Shown here: positions 1 through 7,615 of the stretch, piece by piece
How the letters are laid out: each line of letters starts with the position of its first letter
Numbering within the stretch: position 1 is the stretch's first letter
Position numbers and translations under genes: made by a program
From: a virus
Reading direction: 5' to 3' (one strand)
IMG/VR virus record: IMGVR_UViG_3300046028_001944
Span: 1-20,447 of that record
DNA length: 20,447 nucleotides
Notes under the pieces: model-generated
The model's input: only the letters and a program-made list of their open reading frames with translations
Databases searched by the model: none
Told to the model about the DNA's origin: nothing

Positions 1-485
1 CATTAGATTGTAAAGATGCAATCGGTGGTATAAAGAAAGTATACTTTGGAAACGCTGAACCTAGTGCTATGACATTAGGAACAAACGCTTCAGGAGTTAT
101 TACAAGTGTAAGCGGTATCTCTTTCTATGCTTATGAATTATTACCACAAGGTAAAAATAACTTTACCGAGACTATTAATTCAAATGCAGAAGTAGGTACT
201 TTATTTTATACTCAGTTATTGAGTTTAGAATTTACAAAATTAACCCAAGCAACCCGAAACAAATTAGCTACAATAGCTAAAAGAAGAAACGTAGTAATCG
301 TGGAAACACACGATGGCACTTTCTTTATGTTAGGTGAAACTTATGGGTTAGAGTGTTCAGGCGGTACTGCTATGAGCGGTGCAGCTATGGGCGAATTTCA
401 AGGTTATCAATTAGCTTTAACAGGTATGGAGAAAAATCCAATGGACCAAGTTTTAGCAGTTACAGCATTCACGATAGTTAGTTAG
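1..485 (+). CDS. Phage virion protein, tail-tube-like, 5' partial
   Basis: The reading frame is open from the first complete codon at base 3, upstream of the first ATG at 69, and reads L-D-C-K-D-A-I-G-G-I-K-K-V-Y-F-G, so the gene starts before the window. It ends in a TAG at 483-485. The visible 161 residues are beta-rich and end in a G-Y-x-L-x-x-T-G-M-E motif. The pattern 'DC-x-x-x-IGGIKKVY', a central F-T-E-T-I and this C-terminus resemble a widespread Bacteroidota phage structural protein that I would place as a tail-tube or other virion component. That assignment is from recollection of the family and context, not a search. An intrinsic terminator follows directly, so it closes a transcription unit lying mostly upstream. 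Confidence 0.6.
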   Translation, partial: LDCKDAIGGIKKVYFGNAEPSAMTLGTNASGVITSVSGISFYAYELLPQGKNNFTETINSNAEVGTLFYTQLLSLEFTKLTQATRNKLATIAKRRNVVIVETHDGTFFMLGETYGLECSGGTAMSGAAMGEFQGYQLALTGMEKNPMDQVLAVTAFTIVS

Positions 486-507
486 TTTTCGATGTTAGTT
501 GTATAAG

Positions 508-535
508 AGAGGCTGCCTATATGGTAGCCTTTTTT
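508..535 (+). terminator. Rho-independent terminator
   Basis: A 7-bp stem GGCTGCC (511-517) / GGTAGCC (523-529), with one G-U pair and a 5-nt TATAT loop, is followed by six T (530-535). AGA upstream can extend pairing into the T tract. It lies 25 bases after the stop of the first gene and separates it from the portal-containing operon. Confidence 0.85.
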
Positions 536-566
536 ATTATATTTAGTCTAAAGTATATTTATAGTT

Positions 567-953
567 ATGGTGATACTAAATCAAGGGGCAAACAATGTTA
601 TTTTAACACTTACAGAAAAGGTGACAATAAGTAACCCTATCTTTTTATTTGCCCTTAGTTCTATTCAGACAAATGCAACAGTTTATTTTATTGCTACTGA
701 TACCTCACAATACAAAGAGCGTTACAATAAATTCACGTGGACTATAAAGACCAACCCTAACAATAACGCAGGGGAGTTTAACCTACCTATTGAGGGCTTA
801 TATTCTTACCAAGTTTACCAACTATCAACACCAAGTTTAACACCGCCTGAGGGTGCTATAATATTAGAAGTAGGGAATGTTCAGTATGGTTATTCTGAGC
901 AAGATTTAACGATTTACGAATTACCAACAACACAAATCAAGATTTATGAGTAG
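567..953 (+). CDS. Small beta-rich virion-associated protein, function unknown
   Basis: This 128-residue protein begins M-V-I-L-N-Q-G-A-N-N and is rich in beta-branched residues, without signal peptide or membrane segment. It contains a run of short strands ending in 'TTQIKIYE'. Proteins of this shape recur next to virion genes in Bacteroidota phages, which is my reason for calling it structural; I do not recognise an enzyme motif. It overlaps the portal start by 8 bases, so the two are probably translationally coupled. Its start lies about 31 bases after the preceding terminator, leaving little room for a promoter; no TAnnTTTG box is correctly placed there (TATATTTA at 554-561 abuts the ATG). 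Confidence 0.65.
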   Translation: MVILNQGANNVILTLTEKVTISNPIFLFALSSIQTNATVYFIATDTSQYKERYNKFTWTIKTNPNNNAGEFNLPIEGLYSYQVYQLSTPSLTPPEGAIILEVGNVQYGYSEQDLTIYELPTTQIKIYE

Positions 954-2877
954 AGTTCAGTTTGCAGGCGAAGATATTGACAAGTACAAAACGCCAGAGT
1001 TTTATCAGGAGAAAAATAAAAAGTATGTGAACTTTGGTTCGGATAATTTATATCCATTATACCTTGTAGACTTGTTTAACAGGTCAGCAAAACACAACGC
1101 TATTTTAACAGGAAAGCAGACTTACGTTTACGGCTCAGGTTTGAAGATGGAGGGCGTATGGGATTTATTTGCCAACGCAAACAGATTTGATTCATTAGAT
1201 GAGATATTCAATAAGTGCATTTTAGACAAGTTATTGTATGGCGGTTATGCCTTGCAAGTGATTTGGGATAGAGTTGGCGAATCAATAGCCGAGATTTATC
1301 ACATGGACTTTAGCAAGATTCGTTCAAATGTAGATAACACCGAGTTCTATTTTTCAAACGATTGGGCTGACCCTAAAAGTAAGCAGAAAAGTTACAAGGT
1401 ATTTAACCCTGAAAAGAAGCAAGGCGCACAAATATATTATTACAGAGATTACAGACCTGCAACGGCTACTTATCCTTTACCAGAATACATCGGAGCGATT
1501 CCTTATGTAGAGTGTGATGTAGAGATAGCCAATTACCATAGAAGCAACTTGCACAATGAGTTCTTTTTTGGTGGTATTTTGTCTTTTAACAATGGCGAGC
1601 CAACTGAAGACGAGAAGCAAGACTTAGTTCGCAGGTTAAACAGACGGCACAAAGGCACGGATAACGCAGGTAGATGGATAATAAACTTCTCAGATAGAGT
1701 AGACAACGCACCAACTGTAATCCCTATTCAGCCGAACGAATTAGATAAGCAATTTAACCTACTTAACGAGCAGGTTCAGCAGGAAATATTTGTCGCACAT
1801 AAGATAACTTCACCAATGTTCTTCGGGATAAGAGTTGAAGGTCAACTTGGTGGCAGAGCAGAGATGATAGATTCATTTAAGTTATTTGAACAAAACTACA
1901 TTAGACCAATTCAGCAGCATTTTGAGCAGTTGTTTGATTACCTAGCTAATAAGTCAGGTAGTATGGCAACAATCGAAGTTCAACCTTTAGAAATGTTTAA
2001 GCCTGCGTTTAGTGAGCAGACCTTAATTCAAATTTCTACCAACGATGAGATGAGAGAAATGGCAGGATTAAAAGCGTTTGATGTTGTTAAGACAGAAGGT
2101 CAGAAACTTGCAGAAGAAATCGGCAAATTAAGTCCATTAGTTGCAAACAAAGTTTTGAGTTCATTAAGTCAAGAAGAAATCAGACAGATGGTAGGGTTAA
2201 CAGGTGATGTAATAGTCCCTGAATTAGATGAAACCACACCACTAGAAATGAGCAGCCAAGATTGGGAAAGCGAAATAAGGGTATTCTCAGAGTTTGGCGA
2301 AAGTGCAGATTTATACGATGAGATTGAATCTCGCAAGATAACTTTTAGCGATGACCATTACGAGTTCGAGAGCCATTTAGAGTTCAACGAAAAGGAATTA
2401 TTCGCAACAATTTACGAGCCAACCACAGCCGAAAAAAAGTTACTAGATATAGTTAAAAAGAATCCGCTAATTTCTCAAACTGACATAGCCAAAATAATGG
2501 ATATGACTAGGGGCGCAGTCGGCAATATGTTAGACAAACTAAAGCGTGAGAAATTACTTGGCATTACTGAGGGTGCTTGGAACATTTTAACAGTGCCACC
2601 AAGAAGCAGCGTTTTAGATAGGGTAACGGATGAACTTTCTAAGTTCAATGTGAAGTATAAATACACAGGTCCGAGAGATAACAAGAACAGGGATTTTTGC
2701 AGAGCGTTACTGAATCTAAACAAGGTTTATACAAGAGCAGAAATTGACAAGATAAGCGGCATAGTAGACAGAAATGTTTGGACAAAAAGAGGCGGATGGC
2801 AGACAGTCAAAGGCACAGATATTCATTTACCATTTTGCAGACATCAGTGGAGTTCAGTATTAGTTAAGAAAAAATAA
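946..2877 (+). CDS. Portal protein with winged-helix insert and Cys-rich C-terminal domain
   Basis: The N-terminal ~400 residues have the pattern of a phage portal protein: 'NFGSDNLYP' near residue 30, 'NAILTGKQTYVYGSGL' near 50, a central 'HKITSPMFFG' and 'EQNYIRPIQQHFEQLFDYL' region. Residues ~495-549 read as a winged helix-turn-helix ('KKLLDIVKKNPLISQTDIAK', then a recognition helix with R-G-A-V-G-N-M-L). Residues ~565-643 form a third unit with F-C at 584-585, a G-G-W, and C-R-H at 631-633, somewhat like the C-terminal part of Mu gpF-type minor head proteins. At 643 residues it is longer than many portals, consistent with added domains. It would form the dodecameric DNA gate at the capsid vertex. 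The following connector gene starts at once after the stop. Confidence 0.85.
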   Translation: MSRVQFAGEDIDKYKTPEFYQEKNKKYVNFGSDNLYPLYLVDLFNRSAKHNAILTGKQTYVYGSGLKMEGVWDLFANANRFDSLDEIFNKCILDKLLYGGYALQVIWDRVGESIAEIYHMDFSKIRSNVDNTEFYFSNDWADPKSKQKSYKVFNPEKKQGAQIYYYRDYRPATATYPLPEYIGAIPYVECDVEIANYHRSNLHNEFFFGGILSFNNGEPTEDEKQDLVRRLNRRHKGTDNAGRWIINFSDRVDNAPTVIPIQPNELDKQFNLLNEQVQQEIFVAHKITSPMFFGIRVEGQLGGRAEMIDSFKLFEQNYIRPIQQHFEQLFDYLANKSGSMATIEVQPLEMFKPAFSEQTLIQISTNDEMREMAGLKAFDVVKTEGQKLAEEIGKLSPLVANKVLSSLSQEEIRQMVGLTGDVIVPELDETTPLEMSSQDWESEIRVFSEFGESADLYDEIESRKITFSDDHYEFESHLEFNEKELFATIYEPTTAEKKLLDIVKKNPLISQTDIAKIMDMTRGAVGNMLDKLKREKLLGITEGAWNILTVPPRSSVLDRVTDELSKFNVKYKYTGPRDNKNRDFCRALLNLNKVYTRAEIDKISGIVDRNVWTKRGGWQTVKGTDIHLPFCRHQWSSVLVKKK

Positions 2878-2878
2878 G

Positions 2879-3469
2879 ATGTTAAACACAACAGTACTAT
2901 TTATAGGAGAGGCGGCACTAAAGCAAGAAAGTGTTATTAGTGAAAACGTAGACCCAAAACTTTTGATACCTACAATCAAAGAGGTTCAGAATATTTATAT
3001 CCTGCCATTATTGGGAACTGCTTTGTATAACGAATTAGTTACGCAAGTAAGTGGCAATAGCGTGAGCGCAGATAACACCATTTTACTTCAGTCGTATGTT
3101 CAACCAACGATGATTAAATACTGCGTGTACGAGTCTATGTTAGATTTAAGTTTCAAGTTCCAGAACAAGAACGTAGCTACTAAATCCTCAGAGTTCAGTC
3201 AGCAAGCAAGTTTGAACGATATTCGTTACTTAATGGATAAGGCTATCAACAGAGCGCAGTATTATGCTGAGCGAGTGACCTTGTTTCTAATGGCAAACAA
3301 CATGAAATATCCTGCTTATTTAAATCAAGGCAATGCAGACATCTCGACAATTTATCCAACCGCTAAGAACTACTCAAATGGGATGTATTTGGGTGGAGAT
3401 ATAGACTGCGATGACATACCTGCAAGAATAAAGTATCAAGGCAATAACCCAAGAAGGTGGATGTTATGA
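2879..3469 (+). CDS. Head-tail connector / adaptor-like protein
   Basis: A mainly helical 196-residue protein starting one base after the portal stop. The segment 'IYILPLLGTALYNELVTQV' (around residues 40-58) followed by long helices and a short tail resembles DUF6712-type neck proteins of Bacteroidota phages. That type usually sits directly after the portal and plays the role of a gp6-like adaptor ring. No enzymatic motif is visible. The stop overlaps the next small ORF in an ATGA arrangement. The function rests on gene order and recalled family resemblance; another neck protein is possible. Confidence 0.6.
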   Translation: MLNTTVLFIGEAALKQESVISENVDPKLLIPTIKEVQNIYILPLLGTALYNELVTQVSGNSVSADNTILLQSYVQPTMIKYCVYESMLDLSFKFQNKNVATKSSEFSQQASLNDIRYLMDKAINRAQYYAERVTLFLMANNMKYPAYLNQGNADISTIYPTAKNYSNGMYLGGDIDCDDIPARIKYQGNNPRRWML

Positions 3470-3600
3470 GAAAAGAAGGAAGCAAGAATAAAAGTAATGT
3501 AGAGAAATTAAAACAATTTGTAAAGAAATATGAAGGTCACTTTAAATCAGTTGATTGCCGAGTTGCAAACAATAGCAACAAACCACGAGCAAATAAATAG
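3466..3600 (+). CDS. Short basic 44-residue ORF between neck genes
   Basis: An ATG overlaps the upstream stop (ATGA at 3466-3469) and opens a 44-codon frame rich in Lys and Asn ('MRKEGSKNKSNVEKLKQFVK' at its start), ending TAG at 3598-3600. It is below usual length cutoffs. The coupled start supports translation, but the last 71 bases overlap the next gene in another frame and the C-terminal part looks low in information. It may be a real small virion or assembly protein, or simply a translational bridge to the next gene. Confidence 0.4.
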   Translation: MRKEGSKNKSNVEKLKQFVKKYEGHFKSVDCRVANNSNKPRANK

Positions 3601-3964
3601 CTTTTTCTTTGGTGACATTGCGGACTTAGGAACGGAAAGCCCTATGCAGTATCCTGTATTTTATGCAGACGTTACGCCTTCAAACTTTACTTACAAAGTG
3701 ATTGCAGTTAACTTGCAAATAATGGTGATGGATATCGTTAAAAAAGACCTATCAAACGAAAACGATGTGTTGAGCGATTGCCTTCAAATAATTGAGGATA
3801 TAATTATCAAGTTGCGTGACCCAAGTAAGGTGTATTTAATACAAGATTCTATCAGTCTAAACCCATTTAGCGATTCTCAGGGCGATGAGGTAAGCGGATG
3901 GACTGCGAACATTACCATAAATATTCCAAGCACTTACAACGAATGTGCAGTTCCTTCAAATTAG
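3530..3964 (+). CDS. Tail completion / tail terminator-like protein
   Basis: A 144-residue alpha/beta protein with an N-terminal helix, 'FFFGDIADLGTESPMQYPVF' near residues 25-45, a beta hairpin ('VNLQIMVMD'), a long helix ('VLSDCLQIIEDIIIKLRDP') and a final strand pair. This size, fold pattern and place two genes after the portal match tail-terminator or head-tail joining proteins of Bacteroidota siphophages. No catalytic motif is visible. Its start at 3530 lies inside the preceding short ORF and I kept it because the frame reads as a normal domain from this Met. The exact neck role is inferred from synteny. Confidence 0.55.
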   Translation: MKVTLNQLIAELQTIATNHEQINSFFFGDIADLGTESPMQYPVFYADVTPSNFTYKVIAVNLQIMVMDIVKKDLSNENDVLSDCLQIIEDIIIKLRDPSKVYLIQDSISLNPFSDSQGDEVSGWTANITINIPSTYNECAVPSN

Positions 3965-3993
3965 TATAAAAACAAAAATTAATATTTAAAGAT

Positions 3994-4266
3994 ATGACAA
4001 ATGACCAAAAGATTTTAGGCGGTAATGGATGTTTATTCATTGATGCAGCCTCGACAGGCAATAGATTTTACTGCTTAGTGGTGAATGCAAGTTGCGTTTT
4101 AACTACTTTAACAAGTGCAGGAGGTCAAAACTTGCTTTCTCAGTATGGTTTATCAGGTAAGACTTTATCAGCAGGCATGGTTATTCCTATGTTCAATGGT
4201 GACCCGATAGCAGCAGTAACTCCTTCAAGTGGTTCAGTTATCGGTTACGGATATAGGGAGGTTTAA
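3994..4266 (+). CDS. Small Gly/Ser-rich virion-type protein
   Basis: A 90-residue beta-rich protein with the stretch 'GGNGCLFIDAAS', two central Cys and a C-terminal 'SSGSVIGYGYREV'. There is no membrane segment. Small proteins with an 'LSGKTLSAGMVIP' type motif occur among structural genes of Bacteroidota phages, where they might decorate the head or act as fibre cofactors. I do not know the function. It is separated from the upstream gene by an AT-rich gap of 29 bases and followed closely by the fibre gene; its own 3' end carries the fibre gene's ribosome binding site. Confidence 0.5.
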   Translation: MTNDQKILGGNGCLFIDAASTGNRFYCLVVNASCVLTTLTSAGGQNLLSQYGLSGKTLSAGMVIPMFNGDPIAAVTPSSGSVIGYGYREV

Positions 4267-4268
4267 AT
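4256..4268 (+). promoter_or_regulatory. Strong Shine-Dalgarno site for the fibre gene
   Basis: GGGAGG (4256-4261) lies 7 bases before the ATG at 4269. Most starts here are preceded by A-rich sequence without a clear Shine-Dalgarno, so this one is unusual and supports both the chosen start and high expression of the fibre. Confidence 0.6.
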
Positions 4269-6311
4269 ATGATTGGAGTCGGTATCGGTATCCCATTTTT
4301 TAAATCATTTGGCGGCATAGACGCACAAGCACAAGCGCACTACAATAGAGTAATAGCTGATGGCGGATTAGTGCCTAGTGGTTTAAGTGGCGTTAATGCC
4401 TTTTTTAATACTATTAAAACCATTTACGGAACCTCAGATATAAATACTGCCATTAGTGTAGGATTAGACCCTCAGGTGCTAGGCTATAAACTTGGAGCAG
4501 GTTCGGGTACTACATTAGGACAAGCAGCGCAGAAATTGTATTCTCCAAAAGATGTATTTGGTGGCATAGGAACAGGAAATGCATATTGGGAAGGTAGTGG
4601 GGTTGCAGGTAATTATGTAAGTACACCAAATGCAGCCGCTAATCAAATAACGGGAGATATTGAAATAATTTCAAAAATTGATTATAAAAACAACACAACA
4701 CTTCAAACAATAATTGATAAGTCAAATGGAACTGCATTTAATTATTCTTTATATATTGACGGTTCAAATGTGCCAAAGTTTATTTATAGCGTATTAGGGT
4801 CTGTTCAAACTGCAATTTGCAGTTCAAATATAGGCGCTTCATTTAGTGGTTACATAAAAGTTACAAGGACATTTGTAAACGGAGTGTTTAAATTTTTTAC
4901 TTCTTCGGATGGGATTACTTACACACAATTAGGAACTAATATATCAGGCACAATAGGATTACTAGATTCTAACTCTCACCCCGTAACAATAGGGATATTA
5001 CAACCTTCTTCTTTTCCATTCCAAGGCAAAATCTACCGAGCCACACTTTCCAATACAATCGGAGGCTCTCCCGTAGTTGACTTCAACCCTAATCAATATA
5101 CAGGAGCAAATACATGGACATCTACTACCTCAGAGGTATGGACAGTAAATAGAACAGGAGCAGGTTTAGCAGACGTGGTGCAAACAACGGCAGCAAGTCA
5201 GCCTCTTTTATTGGTGCATAGTGGGGCGAATTATTGGTTTGGTAGTGGGGTAGATGGAAATTATACTCAATCTAGTTTACAATCAACTTTTAATTTTGGT
5301 AGCAATTTTTCAATTGTTTTTGAAATAGAGCCAAGAGCAAGCACAACGGGCGAATTCTCAGGATGTTTAAATGGTTTGTTTTATACTTTTGCTTTAATTT
5401 CATCAGGAATTATAAGATTTAATGGAGGAGGTCAAACTATTAATTCAACTACTCCAATTACATTTACAAGGCAATGGATAAGAGTTTCAAGGTCAGGAAG
5501 TACTTGGTCGTTTTTTACTTCATTAGACAGAATTACTTGGACTTCATTAGGTACTGCAACAAATGCAGTTATTTTGCTTGGCACTCCAATAAATATAGAA
5601 GTTGGTAGGGGTTCAGGTGGCGTAGGGGTTGCATTTGCGGGCAAAATTCATAGGGCTTTGTTCTATATGGATGCAACAGTAACAACAATAGTAAGAGATT
5701 TCAACCCTTCAACATACAACGCAGCAACAAGTCAAACACAATGGACTAGTTCAACGGGTGAGGTTTGGACTTTAAACGTAGGAACGGCTGCAACGGGGTA
5801 TAAAGGTGCTTTGGTTGATAGGACTATTGTGCAAGGCGATGGGGTAGATGATAGGTTAGTTGTTAATTCTGCATTCTCTTTAACTTCAAGAACAAATTAC
5901 GTTGCAGCCAATTTGTTTTCTGCGGCATTCCAATATGTAATAGATGACACTGGAGGGAGTATTGCTAGAAATGCAGTGGTAAAAACTGGAGTTTCTAGTC
6001 AAGTTGGTGCATATCTAAATACAACAACAACAAGGACAGATTCAACATTTACTATAAATATAAATTTAATTACTTGCCAAATTGCAACAAGTCAAAACCA
6101 AAATATACAAGTAAATAATGGGGCTGTAACGTCAAATGCAGGGCTAACCCCTTCTACAATAACGGGATTGTCTGTATTGACAAGAGCAGATGGAGGAAGC
6201 CCTGCAAACGCTGCAATAAGAACTATTATTATAGCACCAAGTTATGATAATAGTACAGTAAAAACAACTATGTATAATATCATCCGTTCAATGTCAAATA
6301 ACGCTTTTTAA
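4269..6311 (+). CDS. Tail fibre / receptor-binding protein with repeated jelly-roll modules
   Basis: A 680-residue Gly/Ser/Thr/Asn-rich protein. The N-terminus (to ~100) looks like an attachment region. Three similar units follow: from ~105 ('YWEGSGVAGNY'), ~319 ('YWFGSGVDGNY') and ~521 ('VQGDGVDDRL'). Each begins with the same aromatic-Gly motif, runs through many beta strands with 'FFTS-DGITYTQLGT' or 'FFTSLDRITWTSLGT', and ends in 'GKIYRA' or 'GKIHRA'. Units one and two are followed by linkers with V-x-DFNP-x-x-Y and a W-T-S-x-T-x-E-V-W-T pattern. This is what I expect of concanavalin-A/LamG-like sugar-binding folds in adhesins. The virion-to-lysis position fits a host-binding fibre. Unit three is more diverged. 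Confidence 0.8.
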   Translation: MIGVGIGIPFFKSFGGIDAQAQAHYNRVIADGGLVPSGLSGVNAFFNTIKTIYGTSDINTAISVGLDPQVLGYKLGAGSGTTLGQAAQKLYSPKDVFGGIGTGNAYWEGSGVAGNYVSTPNAAANQITGDIEIISKIDYKNNTTLQTIIDKSNGTAFNYSLYIDGSNVPKFIYSVLGSVQTAICSSNIGASFSGYIKVTRTFVNGVFKFFTSSDGITYTQLGTNISGTIGLLDSNSHPVTIGILQPSSFPFQGKIYRATLSNTIGGSPVVDFNPNQYTGANTWTSTTSEVWTVNRTGAGLADVVQTTAASQPLLLVHSGANYWFGSGVDGNYTQSSLQSTFNFGSNFSIVFEIEPRASTTGEFSGCLNGLFYTFALISSGIIRFNGGGQTINSTTPITFTRQWIRVSRSGSTWSFFTSLDRITWTSLGTATNAVILLGTPINIEVGRGSGGVGVAFAGKIHRALFYMDATVTTIVRDFNPSTYNAATSQTQWTSSTGEVWTLNVGTAATGYKGALVDRTIVQGDGVDDRLVVNSAFSLTSRTNYVAANLFSAAFQYVIDDTGGSIARNAVVKTGVSSQVGAYLNTTTTRTDSTFTININLITCQIATSQNQNIQVNNGAVTSNAGLTPSTITGLSVLTRADGGSPANAAIRTIIIAPSYDNSTVKTTMYNIIRSMSNNAF

Positions 6312-6313
6312 TT

Positions 6314-6577
6314 ATGATAGAACCAACACAAATTTATCCTTGCTTTTTTGCTTGTAAAAATGAAGCAGAGTTTGAAAGTTTAGATACACAAGCCTGCGAA
6401 TTGTTAGACTTTCCAAATGCAGGGGCGTTGGATTATTGTAACCCGATTATTGATGTTAATGAAGTTTATTATTTTACTGTGAATCCTGAGGTGACTTCTT
6501 TATTTACTCAAGAACAATTAGACACTTGCATACCTTACGAGGATATTCCAATGCCAACCCCTGAGCCGATAGGATAA
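6314..6577 (+). CDS. Cys-containing small protein after the fibre, unknown
   Basis: An acidic 87-residue protein with five Cys ('CFFACKNEAEF' near the N-terminus, others near 28, 42 and 72) and a Pro-rich end 'PMPTPEPIG'. It has no signal peptide or membrane helix. It starts two bases after the fibre stop and its last base is the first of the holin ATG. Being directly after a fibre, it could be a fibre chaperone or accessory tip protein, but nothing in the sequence proves it. Confidence 0.55.
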   Translation: MIEPTQIYPCFFACKNEAEFESLDTQACELLDFPNAGALDYCNPIIDVNEVYYFTVNPEVTSLFTQEQLDTCIPYEDIPMPTPEPIG

Positions 6578-6954
6578 TGAAAGAGAAATACACCATTTAT
6601 TTAATCACTGGTCTGATAGCTTATCTTACGCCAATTTTAACGAGTTTATTATTTGTTGGCGGATTAGTGATGTTCGATTGGATAACTGGCATAATAAAGG
6701 CACATAAGCTAGGAACGCTAAGTAGTAGAACAATGATAAAAAAGTTTTACACTGGTTCAAGTTACTTAGTATCAATCGCAGCAGTTAGATTATGTGAGGT
6801 GTATTTTGGTGATGAAATTCCATTGGTAAAACCTGTGATTGCTATGATAGCTTTGAGCGAGTTACAATCTATGCGAGAAAATATCCAAGCAATTACAGGC
6901 ATAGACTTATTAAAGAATTTGTTTAACGTATTACAACGCAAAACTGAAGCATGA
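6577..6954 (+). CDS. Phage holin
   Basis: A 125-residue membrane protein with hydrophobic segments at about residues 6-33, 61-78 and 84-97 and charged termini. The motif 'FDWITGIIKAHKLGTLSSRT' (about 33-52) is typical of the phage holin_4_1 (toxin-secretion/phage-lysis holin) type family, where D-x-x-T-G-x-x-K-A follows the first hydrophobic segment. It would form inner-membrane lesions that release the endolysin. Its stop overlaps the amidase ATG by four bases, giving a classic coupled holin-endolysin pair. Confidence 0.85.
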   Translation: MKEKYTIYLITGLIAYLTPILTSLLFVGGLVMFDWITGIIKAHKLGTLSSRTMIKKFYTGSSYLVSIAAVRLCEVYFGDEIPLVKPVIAMIALSELQSMRENIQAITGIDLLKNLFNVLQRKTEA

Positions 6955-7385
6955 GAAAGATTGATTACTTAGTTGTTCATTGTACAGCTGGTCCACAAGA
7001 CCAAAAAACGCAAGACATTAAACATTATTGGGCTAAGGTGCTAGGTTGGAAAAGTTATGGCTATCACTATTTAATCAACAAGGATGGCAGCGTTGAAAAC
7101 CTCACCGACATATCTAAACCTACTAACGGAGTTAAAGGCTATAACGCTAACTCAATTCACGTTTGCTACAAAGGTGGAGTGAATGGTAAGGACACACGAA
7201 CACACGACCAAAAAGCAGCGTTAGAACGTGTTTTAAAAACATTGAAAGTAATGTTTCCAAAGGCTCAGATAAAAGGTCACAGAGATTTCTCGCCAGACTT
7301 AAACAAAGATGGCAAGATAACTTCAAACGAATGGATTAAGCAATGCCCTTGTTTCGATGCGATGGTAGAATACAAGACAATCTAA
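6951..7385 (+). CDS. N-acetylmuramoyl-L-alanine amidase (endolysin)
   Basis: A 144-residue Amidase_2 / T7-lysozyme-type domain that cuts the amide bond between MurNAc and the stem peptide. Visible site residues: H10 in 'VVHCTAG', Y38-H39 in 'YGYHYLI', H110 in 'GHRD', and K130-Q-C132 before 'PCF'. By analogy to T7 lysozyme, H10, H110 and C132 would bind zinc, with Y38 and K130 as catalytic partners. A Ca-loop-like insert 'DLNKDGKI' precedes the last ligand, common in Bacteroidota relatives. There is no signal peptide, so export depends on the adjacent holin. Confidence 0.92.
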   Translation: MRKIDYLVVHCTAGPQDQKTQDIKHYWAKVLGWKSYGYHYLINKDGSVENLTDISKPTNGVKGYNANSIHVCYKGGVNGKDTRTHDQKAALERVLKTLKVMFPKAQIKGHRDFSPDLNKDGKITSNEWIKQCPCFDAMVEYKTI

Positions 7386-7615
7386 TGCAAGAAGAAGAAA
7401 CGGAAGAATTATACTATGAAGATTACGATACAAGGGCTGAGGTAATCAATCAATGCCATTCTGCTTTAACTGCCATTGAATACGTTGACCCATACGACAA
7501 GAAAGGGCAGGAGCAAAAGAACAGAATCAAACGCAAGGCTTTAGACGTTTTAGACTATTACATTTCGGAAATTCACGCAGAAATATTTGACGTAACCTAT
7601 GAAGAAGAAGACTAA
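7385..7615 (+). CDS. Acidic helical 76-residue protein, unknown
   Basis: I start this gene at the ATG at 7385, which overlaps the amidase stop (TAATG), rather than at an in-frame ATG at 7343 lying well inside the amidase. The product is very acidic at both ends ('MQEEETEELYYEDYD' and 'YEEED') with a helical basic middle ('KNRIKRKALDVLDYYISEIH'). No motif is recognised. It lies between endolysin and metallophosphoesterase and overlaps the latter by 17 bases. Confidence 0.6.
   Translation: MQEEETEELYYEDYDTRAEVINQCHSALTAIEYVDPYDKKGQEQKNRIKRKALDVLDYYISEIHAEIFDVTYEEED

Noticed and set aside
2475-2723. 82-codon minus-strand frame in the portal gene
   Set aside because: Antisense shadow of the wHTH/C-terminal coding region.
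5432-5644. 70-codon minus-strand frame in the fibre gene
   Set aside because: Antisense shadow with low-complexity composition.
7343-7384. Upstream ATG at 7343 for the acidic 76-residue protein
   Set aside because: It would lie 43 bases inside the amidase; the ATG at 7385 overlaps the amidase stop as TAATG, the arrangement used throughout the window.
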